Below, one piece after another: positions 9,317 to 18,957 of a DNA stretch of 64,000 nt. The position numbers and the translations under genes are program-made. The notes beneath the pieces were generated by a model that had not been told where the DNA came from, ran no database searches, and saw only the letters and a list, made by a program, of their open reading frames with translations. The stretch's first letter is position 1. Each line of letters starts with the position of its first letter. Source of the stretch: Mycobacteriales bacterium (GTDB taxonomy: Bacteria; Actinomycetota; Actinomycetes; Mycobacteriales; Mycobacteriaceae); assembly GCA_012842085.1 (NCBI GenBank), contig DUTM01000008.1, positions 20,110 through 84,109 of the forward strand, in the 5' to 3' direction.

Positions 9317-12300
9317 ATGCCAAAACTTGATACAGCGCGATCTGTAGAGCCCTACCCCTCCAATCCACTTATCACTCCCCTGTGGGAGACAGCGCACCGC
9401 ACTCCCCACAACACCGCCCTAAGGTTCATCAACGGGCTGGGTGCGGATGACGTCACTGAGTGGAACTGGATCCAATTTTTGGCGGGCATTCACAGTGCCC
9501 AAGAGGATCTTCGACGCGCCCGCATCACTGCGGGTGATCGTGTACTCATGCTGCTCTCTGCCAGATCGGACTACCTCCTTACTTTTTGGGCGTTGATTGG
9601 TCTGGGCGCCCAACCAGTGTCCGTTCCTCTAGCGCCCGAGGCACCGCTCGACATCGGGAGCACCACCCTGGCCCATATTGCGCGCGACTGCGCCGCCACC
9701 GCCATCGTCACCAGCGCCGCCACCTCCGCCGAACTTTCCGACCTCACCAAAGCCCATCCAGAACATCCAGAACTGGCGCGCCTGGTCCACCTCATCCCGG
9801 ACTATCCCCACCACGAGGTCGCCCATATTCACGGTGTGGAGTCCCTGCCTGCCGATTTCCCCACGACCATTTCGGAATTCGGTCTCGCCCCCGTCACCTA
9901 CGACACCCCCGTCTACATCCAGTACTCCAGTGGTTCCACCGGCACTCCGAAAGGTGTCGTCAACCACTATGGATGCCTCCTCAACCAGGTGAACGTGATG
10001 GTGGATGTGTGGGATTCCGACCAGAACCCCAACTCTATTTGTTGGCTGCCCCTCCACCACGACATGGGCATTGTGTGGGGCATTTTCGACATTCTTTGTA
10101 CGGGCGGCACAGCAGGATTCATCCCGACTGCTGTGGTTGCCCACAACCCAATGATCTGGGTGGAGGCCATGAGCCGATACCGCTGCGGCATGACTGCCAG
10201 CCCCGACACGATGTGGCGCACCATCTGCAGCCTCTACCAGGATCCAGCACGTCGCCGCGACCTCGACCTCTCCTCCTTAAGGATCGCGGTGGATGGCGGG
10301 GAGCCCGTTAATCCCCGCACCCTCACGCTGCTGCAGTCAACATTTGGGGACTGTGGCTGGCGTGAGGACACCCTCACCCCCATGTATGGCTTGGCGGAAG
10401 CGGGGCTTTGTGTGGCCGGGCATACCGGTCCACGCACACCGGTAAGTGTCAGCTTCGACGCCACCGCCGCCGCTCGCGGCACCATCAAACCGGTGGCCAC
10501 CAACCCGGACGACCCCACCCAGCGCAGCATCTATGCGGTGGGAGACAATTTCTTCCACCTCACCTGCCGCATTGTTGATCCCGAGACCGGCACCGAACTG
10601 GGAACGAACCAGGTGGGGGAAATTTGGTTCGAAGGGGTGGTGTCCCAGGGATATTTAGACAATGGGGATCCAGCTAAAGCATCCACTGCCGGGAATCGCA
10701 CCCAAGAAACTTTTCAGGCCTTCACGGCAGCTGGTGACGGCCCCTGCCTCCGCACAGGAGATATGGGCTTCCTGGATGAGGCCGGAAACCTCTTCGTCTC
10801 CGGGCGCATGTCGAACACCATCATTGTCGGTGGGGAAAACTACTTCCCCGAAGACATTGAGCAGCTTGTTCTCAAAACTCCACTGGGTTTTACGAATAAT
10901 CAGGTGTGCGTCACCCAGCCGGAATTAGATAGCGACTGGTTTGTTGTCATTGCGGAAGCTGGTGACGTGGAGCCACTCGACCGCGACGCCTACAGTGGGT
11001 TGATCGCCCGCGCTATTGCTCGTTCCATCGGTAAGCAGCCCACGCAGGTGTTGTGGTGGGATGAGCCGCTCCCTAAGACCAGCTCCGGCAAGATCGCCCG
11101 CGCCCTTGTGGCTGAACAAGTAATTGAACATCGCGCTGCGGCAGCGAGCACTGAAGCCGCGACACAAGAAGTGCATCCGCTTGTTGCGAAGGTCGCCGAA
11201 ATCCTCAATTCCAGCCCAGCAACCGTGAACCGCACTGCCGACCTCACCACACTGGGGCTCACCTCCCTGGCCATCAACGAAGTGTTGGCCTGGAGTGCCG
11301 ACAATCAACACCCCATCGACCCGGCCGCCGCCTGGGAGCACCCCACTATTGACCACTGGGTCGCACTCTACGACTCCGCTGACACAACTGCCGCAGGTGA
11401 CGAAAACCCTGCCGCAGCCAGCACCGATACCAGCCCCACCGAGTTGCAGAAATCCTATGTCATCGGCGCCGACCCCAAACAACCCTGGGGTGGCGTAGAG
11501 TGCCTGGCCTACAGTGAATTCGAACTCAACCTGGCGGCCCTCCCCAACCAATCTGCCGGTGTGGACACTGATCTTGCGGCCCTCCGCGACCTCGTCCAAT
11601 CAGCGGTTTCGGTGGTGGACCAGGAGCCCGCACTCCACACCGCCATGCCCACCAGCGACACCACCATCTACGCAGAGCGGCCCGCACCCACCGTCACCAC
11701 CCACGACTTCCGACACCTTCCAGCAGGTGACGCAGATGGCTCACTCGAGCAGGCTCTCAATGGTTTGCGCACCGCCAACGTGCATCGCAGCTTCGCCACC
11801 GAAGAAGGCGAGAACTGGGCGGTTGAACTGAGTGCCCTTCCCGACGGCAGCATGCGTCTACACGTCACGCTTTCCCTCATCTGCGCCGACATTGTGGGAA
11901 CCGGCGAAATTCTGCGGCGCCTCGACGCGGCCCTCCGGGGAGACCTGCAGGCAGCCCACCCCGCCCACGCCCACCACACGTTCACCGGTAAAGCGGCGGC
12001 AGCACACGCAGGCAGCACGCAAGGCCACAGCCTGCCCACCGATTCCGATTCCGCCGAGCCCCTCCCGCTGCCACCCGACCTTCCCATGATTGATGTCGGT
12101 GCCACCGCAGAAAGCGCCGACGATTCTGGCGCCACCATCACCCGCTTCGCCCACACCTTCACCGCCAAACAGTGGGCCAACCTGGCGATTATTGCCCAAC
12201 ATTTCGGCACCACCCCGGCCGGGCTGGCACTTGCCAGCTACGACGCCGTGTTGCGCCGCTGGTCAGGGCGCGACGACTTCCTCGTCACCCTCACCACCAT

Positions 12301-13411
12301 CAATGCGCCCCAACCGCAGCAGGTTGCGGAGCGGACAATCGCCGTCGCCCACCGCGCCCACTGCAACCTGGATAGCCAGTGGCTCGCCCTGCTGAAGAAT
12401 GTTCGCGACGACCTGCGCGTCAGTATCGCCAACCCCATTCCCCTCACCACTGAACTGCGTGCCGCCTTGGCCAGCAGCGCCGGGCACACCGGACTCTCGC
12501 CCTACATTTTCACCTATGCTGCCGACCAGCAGCTCTTGGAGCCACAGCAGGTGACGGTGTTGGGCACACCAGTGGAGATTCGCTCCGCCACCCCACAGGT
12601 GCTCATCGACTGCCAGTTCGTAAACATCACCGGGGACGTAACGCTCAGCTGGGATGTTCGCACAGATGGCATCCGGTCCGATGTTGCCCAACAAATGTTC
12701 GACACTCTGGTGCAGCTCCTCAAACAGCACACCAGCCTGCTGAAGAACGGATCCCGGGATCGGCTCGCCCAGCAGCGGGTGATCGATCTGCTGCCGTTGC
12801 CCTCTAAAACTCAACAGCAGCGTGCCCATTCCAACCGCACCAGCCCCGTCACCACCGACCAGTTGCTTTACGAACCGTTCCTGGAGAATGTTCGCACGCA
12901 GCCCAAACATGTGGCACTGGTGTGGGACCCGAAAGACCAGCCCAGCGACCAGAAACTGGGTGACCCGCTGGCCTACAATCAGCGCGGCTACCTTACCTAC
13001 CAGGAGCTGGACTGCATGGCGCGTCGCCTGGCGGCCAGCATTGAACCCCACACCACACCCAATGAAGTGGTGGGTATTCAGCTCCCCAAAGGCCCCTGCC
13101 AGGTGATAGCGGCACTGGCGGTTCTTTACGCCGGCTGCACCTACCTGCCGGTGAACGTCAACCAGCCCGCCGACCGGCTGCAACAGATCAAAGACTCCTC
13201 CGGTATGCGGATTATTCTGCGCCGCGGAGACTTGGCCGCCATGGTGTCCGATGAGCTCGGTGGAAAACCCCACCCGGGTTGCGATGTGGCTTTGCCGCGC
13301 CGGGTCGATCCCAGCGAACTGGCCTACATTATCTACACCTCCGGCAGTACGGGGGCACCGAAGGGGTGGCCATCCGCCACTACTCGGCGCTCAACACCTG
13401 CCTGGATGTGA
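9317..13411 (+). CDS. NRPS, first part: FAAL - ACP - Cy - A (truncated by frameshift)
   Basis: 1364 residues. Domains: a fatty-acyl-AMP ligase (about 20-615) with YSSGSTGTPKG, an intact LHHDMG, MYGLAEAG and a C-terminal TSSGKIAR lysine motif; a carrier protein with attachment Ser650 in LTSLA; a heterocyclization-type condensation domain (about 705-1135) whose DxxxxD motif reads SLICAD (Ser853, Asp858); and the start of an adenylation domain (from about 1180) that reaches the YIIYTSGSTGAPKG loop. There the frame is lost and a TGA follows at 13409. The remainder of the A domain continues in the -1 frame. The FAAL implies a carboxylic-acid starter loaded as acyl-AMP rather than salicylate. Start ATG with AGAGAG upstream; iron-box regulated. 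Confidence 0.85.
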   Translation: MPKLDTARSVEPYPSNPLITPLWETAHRTPHNTALRFINGLGADDVTEWNWIQFLAGIHSAQEDLRRARITAGDRVLMLLSARSDYLLTFWALIGLGAQPVSVPLAPEAPLDIGSTTLAHIARDCAATAIVTSAATSAELSDLTKAHPEHPELARLVHLIPDYPHHEVAHIHGVESLPADFPTTISEFGLAPVTYDTPVYIQYSSGSTGTPKGVVNHYGCLLNQVNVMVDVWDSDQNPNSICWLPLHHDMGIVWGIFDILCTGGTAGFIPTAVVAHNPMIWVEAMSRYRCGMTASPDTMWRTICSLYQDPARRRDLDLSSLRIAVDGGEPVNPRTLTLLQSTFGDCGWREDTLTPMYGLAEAGLCVAGHTGPRTPVSVSFDATAAARGTIKPVATNPDDPTQRSIYAVGDNFFHLTCRIVDPETGTELGTNQVGEIWFEGVVSQGYLDNGDPAKASTAGNRTQETFQAFTAAGDGPCLRTGDMGFLDEAGNLFVSGRMSNTIIVGGENYFPEDIEQLVLKTPLGFTNNQVCVTQPELDSDWFVVIAEAGDVEPLDRDAYSGLIARAIARSIGKQPTQVLWWDEPLPKTSSGKIARALVAEQVIEHRAAAASTEAATQEVHPLVAKVAEILNSSPATVNRTADLTTLGLTSLAINEVLAWSADNQHPIDPAAAWEHPTIDHWVALYDSADTTAAGDENPAAASTDTSPTELQKSYVIGADPKQPWGGVECLAYSEFELNLAALPNQSAGVDTDLAALRDLVQSAVSVVDQEPALHTAMPTSDTTIYAERPAPTVTTHDFRHLPAGDADGSLEQALNGLRTANVHRSFATEEGENWAVELSALPDGSMRLHVTLSLICADIVGTGEILRRLDAALRGDLQAAHPAHAHHTFTGKAAAAHAGSTQGHSLPTDSDSAEPLPLPPDLPMIDVGATAESADDSGATITRFAHTFTAKQWANLAIIAQHFGTTPAGLALASYDAVLRRWSGRDDFLVTLTTINAPQPQQVAERTIAVAHRAHCNLDSQWLALLKNVRDDLRVSIANPIPLTTELRAALASSAGHTGLSPYIFTYAADQQLLEPQQVTVLGTPVEIRSATPQVLIDCQFVNITGDVTLSWDVRTDGIRSDVAQQMFDTLVQLLKQHTSLLKNGSRDRLAQQRVIDLLPLPSKTQQQRAHSNRTSPVTTDQLLYEPFLENVRTQPKHVALVWDPKDQPSDQKLGDPLAYNQRGYLTYQELDCMARRLAASIEPHTTPNEVVGIQLPKGPCQVIAALAVLYAGCTYLPVNVNQPADRLQQIKDSSGMRIILRRGDLAAMVSDELGGKPHPGCDVALPRRVDPSELAYIIYTSGSTGAPKGWPSATTRRSTPAWM

Positions 13412-16400
13412 ACGCCCGCAATGGTGTGGGCAACCAGGACCGGATTCTGGCGATCTCCGCCCTCGAATTTGACCTTTCCGTCTACGACATTTTCGGCATG
13501 CTTTCTGCCGGCGGCACCATTGTGTGCATTGGCGACGACGCCCGCCGCGACGCTTTCCGCTGGGCCGAGATGGTGAAACGCTTCCACGTCACCATCTGGG
13601 ACACCGTTCCGGGCTTGGGTGAAATGCTCTACGCCGCCGCCCAAGGCAGCACCCTGCCAAGCCTGCGCCGCTTCTACTTCTCCGGCGACTGGATTGCGTT
13701 GGATCTGCCGAAGCGCCTGAAAACCATTGCCCCCAACGCCACCTGCATCTCCATGGGTGGCGCCACCGAAGGCTCCATCTGGTCCAACGAGTATGTGGTG
13801 CAGGATGTGAACTTCCCCACCGATTGGAAATCCATCCCCTATGGTGGGCCGCTTACCGGCCAAAAATACCGGGTGGTGAACCCGCATGTGCCAGGCTTCC
13901 CCGACCAGCCCGACTATGTGCCAGGCGAATTGTGGATCGGTGGCGCAGGGGTGGCCGCTGGCTACTTTGGGCAGCCGGAGCTCACCGCTGAACGCTATCC
14001 GGTAGATGCCGATGGTAACCACTGGTACCGCACCGGCGACCTGGGTGAATACCACACCGATGGGCTCATCTTCTTTGTGGGCCGCATGGACACCCAGGTG
14101 AAGATCCGGGGCCACCGTGTGGAATGTGGGGAAGTGGAGCATGCGTGCCGCGCCCTCACCGGTGTAGATACCGCCATTGTGGTGCCCATCCGCAAAAACT
14201 CTGCGCTGGGTGCGGTGCTGGTGTCCTCCGGCGAACTGGCACAGCAGGTGACGGAGAATCCTGCCGCTTTGCGTGACCAGTTGGCGACCAAACTGCCGGA
14301 CTACATGGTGCCGGCTGTGGTGATGCCACGCCAGAGTTTGCCGCACACTCCCAATGGCAAGATTGATCGCCGGCTGTTGGCGGAGGAGCTGGAAAACTAC
14401 CAGCATCAGCAGGCAGCCAGCACTCCAACGGCAGCTGCGGAAGACACCACTTGCCGTGCTTCTCGTGCTCCCGAGTTGGATGGCGTGGCACAGCTCGTCG
14501 TCAATGCGTGGGCCGATGTCCTGGGAGAACCCGTGGACGTTCTAGCAGACGCTGCCACCACTGCGGTGGATGCCAACGCGGCCAACTTCTTTGCTCTCGG
14601 AGGAGACTCCCTCGCCGCCACCACCGTGTGCAGCCAGCTCACCCAGCAGGGCTGTCCGGTGGCCGTGGCGGATCTTTTCTCCGCGCCTAACTTGCCGGCT
14701 TTTATTTCCCGGGTCCGGGGTGCCGCAGTGTCTCCCGCAACGACACTTGCCGACCAGACCACCGTCACCTCCGACACGTCGGGCAGTGAACTGCATGGTG
14801 CCGAACTGCTTGGTACGGAACCCTTCCCGCTCACCAGCCTGCAACAGGCCTACGCACTGGGCGCTGACGGCGTGAAAGGAATTACCTGCACCACGCCCGC
14901 CGTGGGAGTTATCCTCACTAGCCGCGACGGCAGCAGACTCGATCCCCAACGTTTCGCCACCATCATCGCAGAGCTCACCGCCAGCTGGGAACCTCTGCGC
15001 TGCGTGCGAGCCGGAGACGCCACCCAGGTAGTAGCGGATGCGCACCGGATTCCCACCACCGCCACCATCCGCACCCTCCCGGCAGTGCAGAATCCAGCCG
15101 ATGCCCGCGCCGCCATCCAGGAGGAACTTTCTGGCCAGCGAATACCACTCGATTCGCTGCCGGTCATAAACGTGGTAGCAGTGGAGGGTTGCGGCCAGTA
15201 TGTGGGACTCAGCATGAACTATTTGGGGCTCGACGCCCGCTCCATTGGCGTTGTCCTCAACACCATCCTGGACCGCTACGAAGGGGGAGAAGACACCTTC
15301 ACCGTCAATCCCTCCGCCCGCCCATTCCATGACTACGTGCAACACGACACCAGCACCGCCTCCACCGTTCCCGCCAGCGGAATAGGGGAGCGGCAGCTGC
15401 CAGACGCGCCCACCCTCCCCGCCACCGACAAGCAGTGGACCGCCTCCAGCGATGCCGCCTTCACCTCCTTCGAGCACCGCCTACCGGCAACCGCCACCCG
15501 CCAACTGCAGGACGCGGTAGCCGCCGCCGGAGTCACCCTTTCGGCCGTGGTGCTGCATGCTTACGGTGCGGTGATTGCTGCTGGCAGTGGACTCGACAGC
15601 TGCGGCATCAGTGTGCCCATCTCGCAGCGGCCCGACAACGCCACCGCCCAAGAGGGTACTGCCGAAGTGTTGGGCAACTTCACTGAGCTTGCTCTCGTCA
15701 CCGTCGGTACCACTACCAGCGTGCAGGATGTGCACCGCAGCCTTGGGCACTTGACCGACGGAATCCTCCCCAGCAGCCGCGACATTGCGCGTGCCGGTCG
15801 TGCCGCCTACCCAGTAGTGTTCACCTCCACCACCGGTGTGGCCGCGTTGCGCCGGGCCGGAAACGTCACCCCCGACTGGGTGCTCACCCGCACCCCGGGC
15901 GTTCAACTGGACTGCCAGGTGATGGTCGATGGGGACACGGGTGAACTGCTTCTGCGCTGGGACTATCCGGCTGAGTATGTGCACGCGCACCGGTTGGAGC
16001 GCCTCTTCCACCAGTTTGTGGAACAGGTACAGTGCTTCGCCACCACCAGCGACAATGACGACACGGGGTTGGAGGCCGAGCTGGAGAATCTTACCCGCGA
16101 ACTGTCCCACGCCACGCCCCCGCCCGCCCGGGAAATAATGGCAGCGGCGCTGGCACACTTGGCGACCCACACGGAAAGTAACCAGCACACCCCATCCGTG
16201 CAACCACTACCCGCATACCAGCCTTTGCTTGCAGAGTGGCGAAACCGTTCTGCTGGCATCACCCCCGGCGAAGCAGCCCACCGCACCGGTACCTGGTTGG
16301 CCGACGCCCTCTGCGGCGCTTTCGACACCGCGGACATTGTGGGACATCCGGTGTTGTCCCCGCAGGCACTGCTCCTCCAAGAGGACGCCGCCCCGCAGAT

Positions 16401-18957
16401 TATCGACACCATCGTGGATGTCATCACCCGCAAATACCAGCAGCTGGGGAGGCCGGTTAGTGTGGTGGAGTTGGGCAGCGGCGTTGGCTTGGTGAAAGAC
16501 ACCATTTCGCGGCGCCTCATTGCCAATGATGTGCAACTGTCCTGGCAGGATGTGGAACGCGACCAGCAGTGGCGAGCCTCCGCTGCGAAACGCGACGAGA
16601 TTCCCCTTGCCAAACCCTCCGACATTCCCGCTGATGTGGTGGTGGCGGTTGCTTCCCTGCACCGCGATCCGCGCCTGCTGCGCGACCTCGCCACCCTCCC
16701 CACCCTTTCCAACGCCGAGTTGATCATCGTGGAAGCCACCCAGCTGTCCGATGCGGCGCTAATAAGTGCCGTCGTTGTGGAGCCGAGTCTGCTGCATGCC
16801 ACCGACTATCTGCACAACGCTGGCCAGTGGTGGATGACGGTGACGGACGCGGCCTGGCAGCCGTACACCATGTCCACTCCCAGCCCCCATATTTGTGTGG
16901 TGCAGGCGCGCCGGGCGGAAGCGACCGCTGCGGAGAAGTGCCCAATTGTGGACGCATTCGGCCAGGTGCCACACGGCGCCACCCCAACTGCTGGCACTCC
17001 AGGTGTCAGCAGTCCAGCAAGCCCGGAACTGCAGCAGGCAGCCGAGCTTGTGCTGTCGGTTTGGTCGCAGGTGTTGACGGAAGCAGCCAGTTTGCAGCTC
17101 TCCGACCCGGCCACCTGGGATGCCGACTTCTTCGCCCTGGGCGGAGACAGTCTGGCCGCAACCCAAGTGCTGCAAGCCCTCAAAGCGGAGGGATACCAGC
17201 AGATTCGCCTGGTTGACCTTTTCAACACGTCCCAACTGGGTGAGTTCGCCAAGCTGATTGCAGAAAACGAGCCGGAAGCTAGCAGTGGTACTACGGATGA
17301 CGTTGACTCCATCCCCATCCTGGAGCAAACCACCAGCACCCACCCCGCTACCCATCCACTGACGGGAGTGCAGCAGGCCTACTTGGCGGGCCGTTCCGAA
17401 GCCCACATTTTGGGTGGCGTCGCCTCCCACTGCTACTACGAGTTCACCGCCCCCAACCTCAACCGGGAGGCGTTCACCAGCGCCATCCACACCGTGGTCG
17501 CCGCCCATGATGAACTGCGCGCCTACGTGGTTGATGGGGTTGCGGAAATCTCCGCCGAAACCCCCGACCATGTGGTGAGCACAGTGGCCGATCCCCGTGC
17601 CGCAACTGAACAGGAATCCCCCGATCCCTCCCAGCAGGTGGGCATGGTGGTGCGTCTAAGCGAACCCGGCACTGTTATCCCCGGCACCGTCACTCCCAGC
17701 ACTACCATTGCTATCGGGATGGACAATCTGATCCTGGACGGCGCCAGCATGATGCTTGTCTTGCAGGAGATCGACCGCACCTACCGGGAACTCGCCGCCG
17801 GGGAAGCCCCCACCCTGCAACCGGAGGAACTATCCTTCGGGGGCTATCTGGCCACGCACCAGGATGCGCTACCGCTGGAGGATATTACCGACCCGGCCAC
17901 CGCCACCCGAGTGCAGCACGCCCGCGACTATTGGACGCAGCATGTGGCGGAGCTACCACCCGCACCTCAGGTCGCTGAGCGGAAAACCGTGCTGGCGATC
18001 CGCACTCCCCAGGTGGATCGAGTCGGCGCGGATGTGCCCGCCGCGGTGTGGCAGGCCGCCCAGGAGGAGGCACGTGCCCAGCGCATCACCCCGGCCAGCC
18101 TGCTGCTGGGGGCCTACACTCAGGCACTCGCCGAGTGGACCGGCATGGACGCGTTCACCGTGAACGTCACCCTGTTTGACCGTGATTTCACGGTCCCGGG
18201 TATTGACCGGGTGGTGGGTGACTTTACGTCCCTCACCCCCGTGGCCTGCACGGCACAGGCAGACACCCTTGCGGAAGTGGCACGCCACGCCCAGCAGACT
18301 CTCGCCACGGTGCGGGACTACGATTCCGCCGGCGCCCTCTGGGTGCAGCGGGAACTGCTTCGCCTCACCGGCGACCCCTATCGAGCCATGCTGCCGGTGG
18401 TTTACACCTGCGGCCTGGGGCTCCTTCCGGAAGATGTTTCCACCAGCCGTTTCAGCTTCGGCACCATGCGCCGGGTTCGGTCCCAAACACCCCAAACCCT
18501 GCTGGACATGCAGGTGCATGAGGATGTGGACGGCCTGCACATCACCGCCGATTACGTACTGGATGCCGTAGATACCAGTGCGGTGCAGCAAGCAATTAAT
18601 GGTGTGGCGCAGCGAGTGACGGCATTCGCCCAGGCCACATCGGCCGCGGACAGCACACCCTCCGATGCTTCCTCCACTGACCTCCTCTACCAACAGATCT
18701 CCCCGATCTGGGAGGAGGCGTTGGACGGTGTCGCCGTCACCCCCGACAGCAACTTCTTTATGGAAGGTGGGGACTCGCTGCGTGCCACCACCGTCACCCG
18801 CCAGGTGCAAGACGCCACCGGCAGGGACGTGGATCTGCGCATCCTGCTCACCAACCCGACACTGCGCGACTATGTGCAGGCAGTTGCTGAAACCTCCGCC
18901 GCCCCCACCGAACTTGTTTCTGCTGCTGACTCCGAGATTGAAGAAGGAACCCTGTGA
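13279..18957 (+). CDS. NRPS, second part: A (C-terminal) - PCP - Cy - MT-like - PCP - Cy - PCP
   Basis: The open frame begins at ATG 13279, but meaningful sequence starts at 13366, where it continues the upstream A domain. Numbering from 13279, the A remainder runs to about 375 (FDLSVYDIFG, GGATEGSIWSN, PNGKIDRR). Its pocket residues resemble the D-L-Y...I-W cysteine code of pyochelin/yersiniabactin enzymes. Then come PCP Ser444, Cy2 (about 510-925; DxxxxD reads NYLGLD, Asn647), a methyltransferase-like domain with ELGSGVG (about 960-1215), PCP Ser1291, Cy3 (from about 1355; DNLILD, both Asp present, 1482/1487) and PCP Ser1833. The second and third modules have no A domain and would be loaded in trans, as known for HMWP2/HMWP1. 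The stop overlaps the next start (GTGA). Confidence 0.85.
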   Translation: MRCGFAAPGRSQRTGLHYLHLRQYGGTEGVAIRHYSALNTCLDVNARNGVGNQDRILAISALEFDLSVYDIFGMLSAGGTIVCIGDDARRDAFRWAEMVKRFHVTIWDTVPGLGEMLYAAAQGSTLPSLRRFYFSGDWIALDLPKRLKTIAPNATCISMGGATEGSIWSNEYVVQDVNFPTDWKSIPYGGPLTGQKYRVVNPHVPGFPDQPDYVPGELWIGGAGVAAGYFGQPELTAERYPVDADGNHWYRTGDLGEYHTDGLIFFVGRMDTQVKIRGHRVECGEVEHACRALTGVDTAIVVPIRKNSALGAVLVSSGELAQQVTENPAALRDQLATKLPDYMVPAVVMPRQSLPHTPNGKIDRRLLAEELENYQHQQAASTPTAAAEDTTCRASRAPELDGVAQLVVNAWADVLGEPVDVLADAATTAVDANAANFFALGGDSLAATTVCSQLTQQGCPVAVADLFSAPNLPAFISRVRGAAVSPATTLADQTTVTSDTSGSELHGAELLGTEPFPLTSLQQAYALGADGVKGITCTTPAVGVILTSRDGSRLDPQRFATIIAELTASWEPLRCVRAGDATQVVADAHRIPTTATIRTLPAVQNPADARAAIQEELSGQRIPLDSLPVINVVAVEGCGQYVGLSMNYLGLDARSIGVVLNTILDRYEGGEDTFTVNPSARPFHDYVQHDTSTASTVPASGIGERQLPDAPTLPATDKQWTASSDAAFTSFEHRLPATATRQLQDAVAAAGVTLSAVVLHAYGAVIAAGSGLDSCGISVPISQRPDNATAQEGTAEVLGNFTELALVTVGTTTSVQDVHRSLGHLTDGILPSSRDIARAGRAAYPVVFTSTTGVAALRRAGNVTPDWVLTRTPGVQLDCQVMVDGDTGELLLRWDYPAEYVHAHRLERLFHQFVEQVQCFATTSDNDDTGLEAELENLTRELSHATPPPAREIMAAALAHLATHTESNQHTPSVQPLPAYQPLLAEWRNRSAGITPGEAAHRTGTWLADALCGAFDTADIVGHPVLSPQALLLQEDAAPQIIDTIVDVITRKYQQLGRPVSVVELGSGVGLVKDTISRRLIANDVQLSWQDVERDQQWRASAAKRDEIPLAKPSDIPADVVVAVASLHRDPRLLRDLATLPTLSNAELIIVEATQLSDAALISAVVVEPSLLHATDYLHNAGQWWMTVTDAAWQPYTMSTPSPHICVVQARRAEATAAEKCPIVDAFGQVPHGATPTAGTPGVSSPASPELQQAAELVLSVWSQVLTEAASLQLSDPATWDADFFALGGDSLAATQVLQALKAEGYQQIRLVDLFNTSQLGEFAKLIAENEPEASSGTTDDVDSIPILEQTTSTHPATHPLTGVQQAYLAGRSEAHILGGVASHCYYEFTAPNLNREAFTSAIHTVVAAHDELRAYVVDGVAEISAETPDHVVSTVADPRAATEQESPDPSQQVGMVVRLSEPGTVIPGTVTPSTTIAIGMDNLILDGASMMLVLQEIDRTYRELAAGEAPTLQPEELSFGGYLATHQDALPLEDITDPATATRVQHARDYWTQHVAELPPAPQVAERKTVLAIRTPQVDRVGADVPAAVWQAAQEEARAQRITPASLLLGAYTQALAEWTGMDAFTVNVTLFDRDFTVPGIDRVVGDFTSLTPVACTAQADTLAEVARHAQQTLATVRDYDSAGALWVQRELLRLTGDPYRAMLPVVYTCGLGLLPEDVSTSRFSFGTMRRVRSQTPQTLLDMQVHEDVDGLHITADYVLDAVDTSAVQQAINGVAQRVTAFAQATSAADSTPSDASSTDLLYQQISPIWEEALDGVAVTPDSNFFMEGGDSLRATTVTRQVQDATGRDVDLRILLTNPTLRDYVQAVAETSAAPTELVSAADSEIEEGTL
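13363..13366 (+). other. Frameshift site within the NRPS adenylation domain
   Basis: The run AAG GGG TGG changes from frame 9317 to the frame of the downstream half. Stepping back one base at GGGG (or adding one G) yields ...TGAPKG-VAIRHYSALN..., exactly what an A domain should read. Either the run has lost a G (mutation or sequencing error), or the ribosome slips: a Gly-tRNA on GGG can re-pair perfectly one base upstream. No clear downstream pseudoknot was worked out. Confidence 0.85.
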
